Assembly: GCA_020726505.1 (NCBI GenBank)
Contig: JAHLEZ010000020.1
Location: 1,302,001-1,366,000, forward strand
Reading direction: 5' to 3'
DNA from: Leptodontidium sp. MPI-SDFR-AT-0119
Lineage: Eukaryota > Ascomycota > Leotiomycetes > Helotiales > Leptodontidiaceae
DNA length: 64,000 nucleotides
The notes beneath the pieces were generated by a model. That model was not told the DNA's origin and searched no databases. It saw only the letters and a list, made by a program, of their open reading frames with translations. Shown here in pieces: positions 22,044 to 32,227 of this stretch. A program made the translations under genes and the position numbers. Position 1 is the first letter of the stretch, and every line of letters begins with the position of its first letter.

Positions 22044-23522
22044 ATGTCTCCAGTGTCTCCAGTTACCCCTTTCACTGTGGACATTGAGGAGAGCAAACTT
22101 CACAGGCTCCATCAAAAGCTCGGCCTCACAGATTTTCCTCCTGAATTAGACCAGGCGGGTTCGACATATGGAGCTCCACTATCTGATGTCACAAGGCTGG
22201 CCAAATACTGGAAAGACGGGTTCGATTGGCGGACGCAAGAGGCGAAGTTAAACGAGCTCCCCCAGTTCACCACGAACATCACAGTCGACGGATTTGGAGA
22301 ACTGAATGTACATTTTGTGCATCAAAAAAGTGATGTGGCTAATGCCATTCCTCTGCTGTTCATTCATGGATGTAAGAGAGACGCACTGCTTAATCCGTTG
22401 TACTGATAATGTTCAGGGCCGGGAAGTTTTATCGAGGTTACGAAGCTCTTACCTCTCCTCCAGGGAAGCAAAGACGAACCAGCTTTCCATGTCGTTGCCC
22501 CATCCCTGCCAAATTTTGGCTTCTCCTCCCGTGTCAGCAAAGTAGGTTATTGCCTTCAAGTTGACTCCACTGCTCCTGCTAACCCCCGAAGAAAGGATTC
22601 GGAATATGCCAGTACGCCGAGGCGTGTAATAAAGTCATGCTTGTACTTGGATACGATCAGTATGGTACGCTAGTCCGTTTTACCTTTGAGCTTGGCATCT
22701 ACTGTCCTGTCCTAACTTCTTTGCTAAATATGCTGTCGCGGAAATTGATCCCAATACTGAGTTTGAAGTCAGCATTGAACAACTACTGACTTTTTGATAG
22801 TCGCCCAAGGCGGCGATTGGGGTTCTGTAATTCTGCGAGCCCTAGGGCACTATCATTCCGATCATGTTCGCGCCCTACACACAAATATGGTTCTAGCTGG
22901 ATTTCCTAAGCCCCTTAATGCTCCGCTTCGCTTCATCTACTCCCTCACAAAGCACGCCCTAAGCGGCTTCCTTCCAACCTATACAACCTCCGAATCCGAG
23001 TCGCTCGCTCGTGCTATGGACTGGAGGTTCGGCTCCGGACGTGGCTACTTCGCGCAAATGGCAACGAAGCCCCAGACAATCGGCTACTCCCTGGCCGACT
23101 CTCCTGTTGGACTCCTCGCGTGGATCTACGAGAAGCTCATCGCATGGACTGACGATTACAATTGGTCTGATGATGAGATATTAACCTGGGTTAGCATTTA
23201 CTACTTCTCTACCGCCGGCCCATCTGCAGCCAGTTTTATCTACTTTGAAAGTCAAGCAAAGGATCGCGATCTGGATAGCACGGACAAGCTGCAGGCGTAT
23301 GTGGATCTGCCTATTGGGCTGGCGTATTTCCCCAAAGAGATTGCAAATATGCCACGGCTGTGGGCGGAGGGAATGGGAAAGGTTATCCATGTCAGTGAGA
23401 GTAGTAAGGGTGGGCATTTTGCGGCACTAGAAAGGCCAGATGTGATTTCGGATGACTTGAAGGCGATGTTTGGAAAGGGCGGAAAGGCCTTTGCGGTAGT
23501 TGATGGGAAGAGTGGATACTGA
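22044..23522 (+). CDS. Epoxide hydrolase, microsomal (EPHX1/juvenile-hormone) type
   Basis: Four exons (22044-22371, 22417-22541, 22592-22664, 22801-23522), 415 residues. The N-terminal EHN region carries [17 protein letters not shown] and [19 protein letters not shown] is the oxyanion-loop motif, assembled across intron 1. The nucleophile elbow QGGDWGS places Asp181; a Tyr-rich cap follows; GGHFAALE gives the catalytic His at about 381. It lacks the long N-terminal membrane anchor of mammalian enzymes. The reaction is trans-opening of epoxides to diols. Intron 3 is longer (136 bp) than the others (45-50 bp). The divergent P450 could supply epoxides, an inference from adjacency. Confidence 0.9.
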
Positions 23523-23974
23523 GAATTCCTTTGTATTGGGAAGGAAATATCGTCCTGCTCTGGCCTTCACCGTTTGAGAGGCATTTCACGGGTGGTAGTC
23601 GACCGCGGCTTCCGAGTTCGATATTCTTGTCGAGAGGCGAGCGTGACAAAGAGATTGAGGACAGAGACCTTCCGAGAGACGATGCCTCGGGAACTTAAGT
23701 CTCTAGAAAATCGCAAAGAATCTGCTGTAATTGTGTCCGTTCTGTGAGTTGGTGCTCGATAGCAGGCTCGACGTCCTCCTCCAAACCGCCTTGTTCTATT
23801 GCCTGTTCAGTTGCCTCTTCATCATTTCATTATAAACTTAAATAAAAGTCATCTTTTCTGTATACATCCCCAATCTCGATCCTCTTTTGCGAAGAATTTC
23901 CAGTATCCCAAAGCTTCATATCCAAGAAGTTTCTTAATTATGCTATTTGCCGCATCCACATTATGTCTTGGGAG
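23523..23974. other. Intergenic segment
   Basis: Downstream of the epoxide hydrolase gene; no feature supported. Confidence 0.35.
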
Positions 23975-24094
23975 CCGTGGCGCTGCGATCAGGATTGGGA
24001 TTTTCTACAGGCTTCGCTTCAGCGACCCAGCGGCCTTTCAGCGTCTCTTTAGCGGGGCGCTCGGACCAACCAAATCCTGATCGCAGCGCCACGG
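23975..24094. repeat. Perfect 22-bp inverted repeat
   Basis: CCGTGGCGCTGCGATCAGGA plus TT at 23975-23996 has its exact reverse complement at 24073-24094, separated by 76 bp. The right arm belongs to the hydrolase relic coding sequence; the left arm lies beyond the point where that sequence breaks off, so it is probably an inverted copy. Confidence 0.9.
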
Positions 24095-24432
24095 ATACTT
24101 TGGAAGAGAGATCCCGTATCGTGGCCCACTGAGTGAACCTTCCCTAATGTCTCGTAATCCAAGATAGCGATAACGTCCGAGACAAGTCTTATCCTTTGAG
24201 GAGTCTGGCTTTGAAGAGCCACCGAAACCGAGAAGATCAGGGACGATGGAGCCATAGCCTTTAGCTGAAAAAGAGTCAATTTGGTAATGCCTATCCAAGG
24301 GTGTGCATGGAAATCCATGAAGGAAGAGAATGGTTGGCTTGGATACACAACTGGGGTGTATACATAGGAGTAGACTGCCCCTGACGGAACGACCAAGCTC
24401 TTAGCTACCTTTGGAAAGCCAGTGTTTGCCAT
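24050..24432 (-). pseudogene. Alpha/beta hydrolase (soluble epoxide hydrolase-like), broken
   Basis: Starts MANTGFPKVAKSLVVPSGAV and needs frame changes to read LDRHYQIDSFSAKGYGSIVP with DLLGFGGSSKP (lid and oxyanion region) and SVGHDTGS, the nucleophile elbow with Asp. The C-terminal cap and His are missing. The break coincides with the 22-bp inverted repeat. It belongs to another epoxide-hydrolase subgroup than the genes at 7468 and 22044. Not functional. Confidence 0.7.
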
Positions 24433-24553
24433 TCTGATAATTCTCCAGTTGATAAGAAACCTAGCTGATAGGAAATCTCATTGAAAAGAAGCAAAAGAAT
24501 TGTAACTTGTACTTTGCATAATTTGGCGGAATATTTTAGTGCATTGAAGCATC

Positions 24554-26471
24554 TCAGACACTCTGCTCGCGTTTCCTGAACTGAAGGACAGGCCCATCTT
24601 TCCCTACGGTCACAAAGTGGCCTATCACTTGGAACTCGTCCTCCCTCTCTCTCCCTGGTCCCATTGTCAGTCCACCCTGGCCAACCCGCCCAATCGGCCC
24701 ATCCGCGATCTTGAGATCCATAGCCCAGACAACATGTGCGACTGTCAGAACGAGCTCCAGACGAGCCATCTTCTCAGCTGCACACATGCGAGAACCGATT
24801 GAAAACGGGAAGAATGCCTTCTTAGCTTCTTCGATCTTCTCCGCTGGGTTGTGCTCGCTCTCGATCCAGCGTTCGGGGAGATATCTGAAGGGCCGTGGGA
24901 AATACTCTGGATTGTGTTGGAGGGCGTACATTCCGGTCCCGACAGTGACTCCTTGGCCGATGAATTCTCCATCGACCTCAGCTCCGCCGACTAGGACCTC
25001 GCGCCACAGGGGTGAAGAGACAGGCGGGTTCAACCTCATGGCTTCGTCGACGCAGGCGCGAAGATAAGTGCAAGATCTGAGCTCAGGGCCGGAATGAATG
25101 TCACTAGCGTCCTGGAAGGTGCTGCGCACTTCTTCATTGAGCCTGATGAGAGCTTCTGGGTTTCGGGAGAGGTAGAAAAATGTTGCTGCAAAAGCAGATG
25201 CTGTGGTATCAGACCCTGATGAAACCAACCATATTCGCGTTAGCTTCTTGGTAAAAATATTAATATCCGGCTGACAGAAATCTACGTACCAGCGACTATC
25301 AAAGTAACTGTTTCAGCAAGTAACTCGGGGATCGGAAGGCCTTCACCAGTCTCGGAATCCTTTGCATCGATCAAGTTCTGGAAGGCATCTCGATGACCCT
25401 CCAGAGCAGCCCCTTGCAGTCTTGCCATAGCGATTTGTGTGGCCTTTTCGACAAATCTGTTACCTGACGATTTTCCTTTTGGAATAATCCACTTAGACGC
25501 CCTCCACTTCAGCAGTTGCGGTATCTGTGATAGCACTCCGACACGGTACATCATATCGTCGATTGCATGAACGATGTATCGGTTATCCGGTCGGGACAGT
25601 AGATCCAAAGGATGGCTAAACACCACATTTGCCATGATGTCAAAGGAAAGGTAGTTGCCTGTTTGAACACGAGTAGTCAGACATCGTGATACCCTCCCGA
25701 ATATCGTTTGAGATAGACACTCACACCACTCCGCCATGTTCCGAGGAGAAGACCATTCTTGAGATCCTCCCGAGGCACCGCTACTCCCATCATCCAGTAG
25801 CTTTTCACAAAATAGCAGAATCTTCGACTGAATGATGCTTTCGTAGCCTCGTAAAGCAGTCTCGTTAAATCCTTGGCCAATCACCCTGCGCTTCCGGCCA
25901 TGTTCTTTTTTATCCGTTGAGCTGAGGATACTTCTGTGTGATATGGGGGCTTGTGCCAAAGTGTCATATTCCTGGCCCTTCCCTATGTTTTTGCCATAAG
26001 AGTAGATGTCTTCGAATTTTATGTTAGCTTCATCCGTTTCTGCTTAATCAGGGTGCACAGGCATTCCTACCACTATACCCAGTAGCAGAGTTGTTGATGA
26101 GTTTGTTGGGACCGTACCGGACAAAGGTGCCTGGCGGGAAATATGACTTAGCAGTGGCATCGGAGGGCTCTCGCATTTTTCTTACCATATTGCTCATGAC
26201 ATCTTAAAGCGTCAATGTGAATGTCGCCGATGTAGTTGTGGTATACGGAGTACAAGTCCGTGACTTTTGCGAGCAGTGGCCCGGGGTACTTCGACAATGG
26301 GTGGAAAAACAAGTGGTAGACGCAAGCAATAGAAATCTAAGAATATCGCAGTTAGCCTTTAACGACCTATCAGACGGAATGGAAAGGAAAGGCTTAACAC
26401 ACATAGACAGGCCCCAGCACGACCAGGAGCGCGGCAGCGTGCTGCGGTTGGATTTGGGAAAAGATGCCCAT
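24554..26471 (-). CDS. Cytochrome P450 monooxygenase (fungal secondary metabolism type)
   Basis: Six exons (26471-26403, 26336-26186, 26130-26071, 26009-25725, 25658-25290, 25215-24554), 531 residues, all joins in frame. It opens MGIFSQIQPQHAAALLVVLG as membrane anchor, then YHLFFHPLSKYPGPLLAKV, the proline hinge. VRYGPNK is followed by SDIYSYGKNIGKG, a hallmark of fungal P450s of the CYP65/benzoate-hydroxylase-like assemblage. AGSDTTAS is the I-helix, EAMR the ExxR, and FSIGSRMCAA the heme loop with Cys about 456; the final Gly of FxxGxRxCxG is Ala here. Introns are 55-74 bp. Function is probably hydroxylation of a small hydrophobic substrate, unknown which. The Zn2Cys6 regulator gene lies about 1.2 kb away, divergent. 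Confidence 0.85.
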
Positions 26472-26769
26472 GATGGAACACTAGCGGCAGAAGTGTTTTG
26501 AGTCTCGACACTCTATTCTGTTTATGTGCTGTGTATGAAAATCACCAGAGTTCAGACGAGCAGTTATTCGTTCACGTACTTGTGTGGCACCAAAATTCCA
26601 GCTTGGCAAGATACGCAGCAGTATTTAACGATCTGAACCTTCGGCAGCTATGATGATATCAAGCCTCGGGCATAGATCCACACACCATCTCGGCCAATCT
26701 TACTGATCCTACCGTGGCCCATAGCGGGGTAGACGACAGAACGCTAGTTGGAAAATCTGAAACCTGAAA

Positions 26770-27090
26770 TCTGAAATCCCCCACCTTAAAAAATCATATA
26801 TAAGATAATTAATAAATCATTATTAATAGAATATACTTTATAATATGTCTTATTAAAGCCTTAAGGAATGAGTTTTTATTAAAAGTTTACTTAGAAAAAT
26901 TAAAGTTTTAAGGGTTTACCCCGGATTTTACCCCGGATTTTGAAGTTTTGTTGCGCGTCGTAGTTTGACAAGTATTATATTCCATTGAATTATTATTATT
27001 ATTAAAATTTATAAATAGATTTTCATAACTGTTTTATAATAATCCATAAAGTTATTAATAAATATAATAAAATTCATAAAAGATCTTGTT
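26770..27090. repeat. AT-rich island, likely RIP-mutated
   Basis: Very AT-rich with no open frame, interrupted by TTTTACCCCGGATTTTACCC, a short direct repeat. No terminal inverted repeats were found by eye. It probably is an old transposon relic between the divergent P450 and regulator genes. Confidence 0.5.
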
Positions 27091-27690
27091 ATGCTCGATT
27101 GCTTCCCCACAACAGGCATTCAAGCTTTGCATGCATTCTCGTCCTCAAGCGTCATTTCGGCAGACTTAGTGCGGGCGGCAACGCGTCGATCTTGGCCGTG
27201 GCCCTCCGAATGCGCGAATGGATCGCGGGGTTAAAGCCCACTTGACCAGCACGATTCGCATATATAGAATGTCCGCTCACCGTTACGGCCGTAAGCGCCC
27301 GCAGGGGTCGGTAGGGAGACGCATTCCATGCCACAAACATAATAGAGACGCTTGACGCTCAACAGGGATATAGGAGTGCGCCACTGGTGGCACTCCTTAT
27401 TTACAACACTTGGGCTAAAGAAGCTTTGGAAAATTAAACTACATATTGTCTTAAGTAGATTGTCTGGTTAACTACTTATTTATCGATTTGCAATTGACGT
27501 CAATTCATATACAATGCGATCGATCTGAGTTTTTAAGCAAAGTACGACAGACAAGATTACTCATACATTTTCGAAGCATGAAAAGAAACCCTTGGCCCCG
27601 TCCATCCCGCAGGTCCCCTCCCCCCCCCACCTTACCCCAGAACATCACGTCAACTCAAACCTAAGGTAGACATCATTCATTCATCATGAC

Positions 27691-28866
27691 ATGACCATGA
27701 CTTGCGATCGGTGCCATCGACTCAAGTCCAAGTGCATCTTCCCACCCGACGCATCCACTTGCCATCGCTGCGACCGCCTCGGCCATCGCTGTGAATCACG
27801 CACAGCGCATCCACGTGGCCGGAAACCCAAAGGCTACATCTGGGCCGTCACCGAGCCATGGTCCAAAGACCTCATCGACAGCTTCGTCATCGGCCCCAGC
27901 TTCTCCAGCTCCTTCAAACATAACCTGAAGGCCGGCTACGATCCAATCCTACAGGGGACATGTATGGCGATAACTGCCGCCTTGCACGGCGGCTCCAGCG
28001 ACAATCTCAGCCTCATTAGCACAACCACCGCGCTACAACGCTTCCGCCAATTCAACCTCGAATCCTATTCTCAACTGGCAGCATTTAGCGGAGTTGGCCT
28101 CTGCATCGTCACATTCGAGATCCTCACCACCTGCACCTTTTCATACGCAGTCGTCGCGCACACCCTACTATCCATTAAACCCTGGTACCCGGTGCCTTGG
28201 GAATATCCGGACCTGGAATGCAATCTTCACTGTCTAATGCTCATGGACACGATCGGCTGTCTCTTCCTCCGACAAGTGCCTATCATCCGATACGTCGGGC
28301 AAAGGCCAATCGTCGATCGTGCGCTCGGTTTATCCTGCAATTTCCTCCCAATCCTCTATGATCTATGCGAAGCTGCGAAGACGCAGAACGATCTCTCGCC
28401 CGTCGAACTCGCAGTCTCGGACTGGCGCCCGGATGAGCCGCCAGACTTCGAGGCGACATTCTCCACGAACGAAGTCATGTCCATGCGGACACAAGCTAGT
28501 GTCTATCCACAGGCAGCCCTGCTCTTTATCCATCGCCTGAAATACCCGTTCTGGATGAACGATGAGATAGGCCACACGCGGGCAAGACAGATTCTATCAG
28601 AGCTTGACGCCTGTTTCCACACGACGGGGGAATATCCACTGGCATCGTTCTTCCCGTTCTTGGTTGCTGCACTTGAGTTTATGAATCCTGAAGAGCGAGG
28701 AGATATCATGTTCGCGCGGGACAAGCGCTTCAAACCTGTCTTCAAGCAGTATGCAATAAAGATAAGACAACTCATCGAATCGGTATGGCGAATGAGGGAT
28801 GAGGGGCAGATTTTGACTTGGGATCAGGTGACACAACTGATGCCGAAGATGTTTTACCTGCCATGA
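27691..28866 (+). CDS. Zn(II)2Cys6 transcription regulator
   Basis: Single-exon gene, 391 residues. The binuclear zinc cluster is complete at residues 5-34: C-x2-C-x6-C-x8-C-x2-C-x6-C (Cys 5, 8, 15, 24, 27, 34). A basic RGRKPKGY linker follows. The remainder is a helical activation/regulatory region without a full fungal_trans motif, as in many short pathway regulators; note SFKHNLKAGYDPILQGT and the late FMNPEERGDIMFARDKRFKP. No stop or frameshift is seen. The ATG at 27691 is chosen as the first in frame before the cluster. Proximity to P450, amidase and MFS genes suggests it controls some of them; this is inference. Confidence 0.85.
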   Translation: MTMTCDRCHRLKSKCIFPPDASTCHRCDRLGHRCESRTAHPRGRKPKGYIWAVTEPWSKDLIDSFVIGPSFSSSFKHNLKAGYDPILQGTCMAITAALHGGSSDNLSLISTTTALQRFRQFNLESYSQLAAFSGVGLCIVTFEILTTCTFSYAVVAHTLLSIKPWYPVPWEYPDLECNLHCLMLMDTIGCLFLRQVPIIRYVGQRPIVDRALGLSCNFLPILYDLCEAAKTQNDLSPVELAVSDWRPDEPPDFEATFSTNEVMSMRTQASVYPQAALLFIHRLKYPFWMNDEIGHTRARQILSELDACFHTTGEYPLASFFPFLVAALEFMNPEERGDIMFARDKRFKPVFKQYAIKIRQLIESVWRMRDEGQILTWDQVTQLMPKMFYLP

Positions 28867-28954
28867 GTATATTCACTCATTGTTACAACCCTCGTTCACA
28901 AGGAGGAATGAAGGAGCAAGCTGGAGATTTCACGTATGTTTTTAATTTTCATTG

Positions 28955-29245
28955 ATTCTATGTGGCGGCTCATGGATAAGGGGCGGAGTCTGACTTAGGA
29001 TCAGGTGATATAACTAACGCCGAACATGGTTTTGCCTGCCTGCTATGGCTGTGAGTGTATTTACTCATTGTTATAACCCTCATTTACAAGGAGGAACTCG
29101 GGACTAAACTAGAGATGCTATTTCACGTATGTTTCTTATTTTTATTGATTTGGTGTCGCGGCTCACGGAAGAAGAACAGAATTCGAGCTACGATCAAGTG
29201 ACATTACTAATGCCGAAGCTGCTTTGTTTTTTGCTTGCCATGATA
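28955..29245 (+). repeat. Two degenerate tandem copies of the regulator gene's 3' end
   Basis: The last ~85 bp of the regulator coding sequence plus ~95 bp of 3' flank (from about 28781) recur from about 28955 and again, partly, from about 29150, spaced about 178 and 192 bp. GATCAGGTGA...TAACTAACGCCGAACATG and GATCAAGTGACATTACTAAT are the second and third versions of the sequence encoding WDQVTQLMPKMF. Copies carry stops and many transitions. Confidence 0.75.
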
Positions 29246-29411
29246 TCTCACTACTGGTCATGCAAGCAAATGGTTGGTTCAGTAGGATGATCCTCATTCG
29301 CGTATCTCCTACTGGTCAGGCTCCAGAGCGTGATATACGATATAATACCTGGTGTATTTTTGTACCAAGGACAGAAATGCAAGAAAGCGTTCAAAAGTCT
29401 CGTTCCACGTA

Positions 29412-31049
29412 CTACTGCCCTAATAAAATCGGATGTATCTGCTCCGCAATCCCCAACAACTTCTCATCCTCAAACCTCCTACCAATCAACTGCACAGCCA
29501 AAGGTAAGCCATTGAAGCTCTCCGCATCATAGAAACTCTGAATCTTGGCATCCATCTCATTCCACGGCACGACATCCTCCTTGATGTCTATCTTCTTATC
29601 GGACTTCATACCAAGCGGCAGCGCCACAGCCGGCCAGTCAATAGCATTGAACACGGATGTGAAAGTCGTATCCGTCCACGTATCCCACGGCAAGGCGGTA
29701 TGCGGCGCATTCACCCAGAGTAGAGCATCAAGCGGCTTTCCACTCGCAGACCAGGCTTTCGTCATGGCCATCACAAGACCCGCAAGCTTCATGTTCAGCT
29801 GATGAAGGTATTTCACCGACACCGTCGTCGGCGGCTCATAGCTCATGATGCCCGTCTTCGCAGCGATATTGGTCAGCGGCTCGTTCTCAAGATGCTTGCG
29901 CAGCATGGAAAGACCCTGGATCCCAATCCAATCACGCTGGAATTCCCAGATATCAGAGACATCCGGGTTCACAAACTCGACGAGCTCGTAGCCCGCGCGG
30001 CGGAGGCGATCCTGCGCCACCAAGAAGCCACGCTTCACGGGAGGGTGGAGATGGATATTCGTATTTGGCGCATCGATCGTCCAGACGCCGATTCGGGGTC
30101 GTGGGGTCTCGATCCCGATCCACGGACTCGGATACAGGAAGGCATCAGCGTCCCAGATCCGCTGCTCACACACCAGCTTCGTAAAGGCGCGGATGTCGCG
30201 TATGGAGCGGCCCATGAAACCGAAGACGCCAACGGGACCAATTGCAACGATGCCCATCATCCCGAAATCGAACAAGGGCCGCCCGTCAGTGGGAAGCCGG
30301 TACCCGCTCGGCTTGTAGCCCACGACGCCGTTCGCTGCAGACGGCATGCGGATGGATCCTGCGCCATCAGAAGCCAGTCCCAGCAGCGACCCGCCCATCG
30401 CGATCAGCGCTCCCTCGCCGCCAGAAGAACCGCTCGCTCCGAACGCACTGTTATGTGGATTCAGCGTTCGACCAAAGACCTGATTGTCGCTGTCGGCCGT
30501 GAGACACGTCTGGGGGACATTCGTCTTGGCGATGACCACGGCACCTTGGTCGACGAGCACCTGCACGAGCTTGCCGTTCTGCTTCGCGGGATCGAAACAC
30601 AGCGACGAGATGCCCATGGATGAGTCGACGCCCTCGACATCCATGTGGTCTTTCACGCTGATGGGCAGGCCGTGCAGTGGACCCACGACTTTTCCCGTGC
30701 GGCGGAAGTGCTCATCCAGAGTCTTTGCGCGTTGGATGGCGGCGTCGAATGTGATCTCTGTGAGGCAGTTTGTTGCCGCGTGAGCGATTGCCGCGCGCTT
30801 GCAGAATGCGGTGATGAGTTGCTCGGCAGTGACTAAGCCGGAGGAGACGAGAGCGAGTGTTGTTAAGGCATCGTTGGCGGGGTCTGTCCATTGTAGCTCT
30901 TCTGCGGTGAGGATGCCGTTTTCTTTGAAGATATCAAGAGGACGAGAGAGATCGGCTGGAACAGTGACCTTCCATTCTTCTGTAATTCGAGCTTGTTGCT
31001 CTTGCTTCTTCTTCTGCGAGATTTGCTGCCATGTGTCAGGGACCAACAT
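29412..31049 (-). CDS. Amidase (amidase signature family)
   Basis: Single exon, 545 residues from MLVPDTWQQISQKKKQEQQA; an upstream in-frame ATG at 31151 is not used because the family N terminus begins with a WQ..a..kk helix. The amidase signature is complete: GLPISVKDHMDV (Lys133), GASGSSGGEGALIA (cis-Ser at about 208) and DGAGSIRMPS (nucleophile Ser232). Length matches fungal acetamidase-like enzymes. It hydrolyses a carboxamide to acid and ammonia; the substrate is unknown. It appears intact. It faces the regulator gene tail to tail and is divergent from an MFS transporter gene, which suggests a shared substrate. Confidence 0.9.
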   Translation of the reverse strand: MLVPDTWQQISQKKKQEQQARITEEWKVTVPADLSRPLDIFKENGILTAEELQWTDPANDALTTLALVSSGLVTAEQLITAFCKRAAIAHAATNCLTEITFDAAIQRAKTLDEHFRRTGKVVGPLHGLPISVKDHMDVEGVDSSMGISSLCFDPAKQNGKLVQVLVDQGAVVIAKTNVPQTCLTADSDNQVFGRTLNPHNSAFGASGSSGGEGALIAMGGSLLGLASDGAGSIRMPSAANGVVGYKPSGYRLPTDGRPLFDFGMMGIVAIGPVGVFGFMGRSIRDIRAFTKLVCEQRIWDADAFLYPSPWIGIETPRPRIGVWTIDAPNTNIHLHPPVKRGFLVAQDRLRRAGYELVEFVNPDVSDIWEFQRDWIGIQGLSMLRKHLENEPLTNIAAKTGIMSYEPPTTVSVKYLHQLNMKLAGLVMAMTKAWSASGKPLDALLWVNAPHTALPWDTWTDTTFTSVFNAIDWPAVALPLGMKSDKKIDIKEDVVPWNEMDAKIQSFYDAESFNGLPLAVQLIGRRFEDEKLLGIAEQIHPILLGQ

Positions 31050-31313
31050 TTTGGTGAGCGGAGGAAAGATCGCGGAAGGGTGTGGGTTGCGAGGACAGCG
31101 AAGAAAAAGGTGAGGAAGAAGAGAAACTTGAATGCGGACGTACCGTACCAAGAGATAGGGGGTTTCCCATGCTGTCTTATATCAGCAGTAGCTACTCTCC
31201 TCAACATAACGGATACCCTATCTACTCGCATCACTCATCACCTTGGTAAGCATGGAGAGATGCCGTGAATCGTGTCCGATACTTTCGTCCTGCTATTAGA
31301 TCCGAAAGGCCGA

Positions 31314-31344
31314 ACTCCACTCCACTCCACTCCACTCCACTCCA
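31314..31344. repeat. CCACT simple repeat
   Basis: About six tandem copies of CCACT in the intergenic region upstream of the amidase gene. Confidence 0.8.
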
Positions 31345-32227
31345 GACTGTCTGTCTCGTGAGTGTCGTGGCAGGTGAGAATTACAAACCTCAAACGTCCT
31401 GTAAAGTGCTATCAGTCTCAACTTAGACCAGGCTTCTTCCCCAGAGTGCGGGGGAAAGCGACCCATGCTAGGCCTCTTTTGTTCCCAAAAGTCCGGTCTA
31501 TCATGGCAAGAGCCCGTGGCGAGCGTGCACCAGGATTTGACCATGAGGTACTATCCCTTCTATCAGGTGAGTGAAAGTTGAGCCTCATCGTCTGGCGAAT
31601 AACAAACCCTGATTTAGTCGAGATAGGAAAAGAAAGTGCCTAGTTCATGTATGAGTGGGGCACACACCCCGGATTCGCAAAGTGGACCAGGGCTAGCCTC
31701 TTTAGGTCGTAATTCGCCGTCTTATCCAGACTGGGCCATCCGCATCCGCCCTCTCACCCCCTACCTCCGTATATTTTGAAGTAATCTCATCTGCCGGAAC
31801 TTTATATTCAGCCCTCAGCTTGAATTCCCCTGATAGTGAATATCGGAAGTGCATCACCAACGCTGGGTACGTATACCCGTTACCCTGTCTGCCTCATCCG
31901 TGTTGATTCCCGACGAGATAACCAGACACGCCAGCGAGGACGAGGACGAGGACGAGGACTCTGCTGTTTGATAGGTAATACTTACTGCACTAAAACCTTT
32001 CCCTCATTCTGACTGTTCACCCAAGCGAGCTTCTGTTCCGCGCTTTAATTTCTACTTGGCAGACGACGGTAGTTAGTATTGCAGCACGACGCCCCCCCCC
32101 CCCCCCCCCCCCCCCCCCAAAGCCGGGGGTATAAGAGACCCATCATGTCTCGTTCTCTGCATGACTTTCAGTCGTTGCTTCAACATTTCTATTCGTCTTT
32201 CTTCACAACTAAGGCCCAACCACCAGA
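31345..32227. other. Divergent amidase-MFS intergenic region with C27 tract
   Basis: No gene supported. It holds four GAGGAC-type hexamers near 31936-31960 and an uninterrupted run of 27 C at 32092-32118, about 110 bp before the MFS start codon. Confidence 0.5.

Noticed and set aside
26217..26501. Plus-strand frame of 94 codons upstream of the P450
   Set aside because: It is antisense to the first two exons of the P450 gene, which give a clear membrane anchor and PPGP-like hinge.
29802..30623. 273-codon open frame on the plus strand, antisense to the amidase gene
   Set aside because: It lacks motifs and lies wholly inside a strongly supported amidase coding sequence; GC-rich codon use on the other strand explains the open frame.
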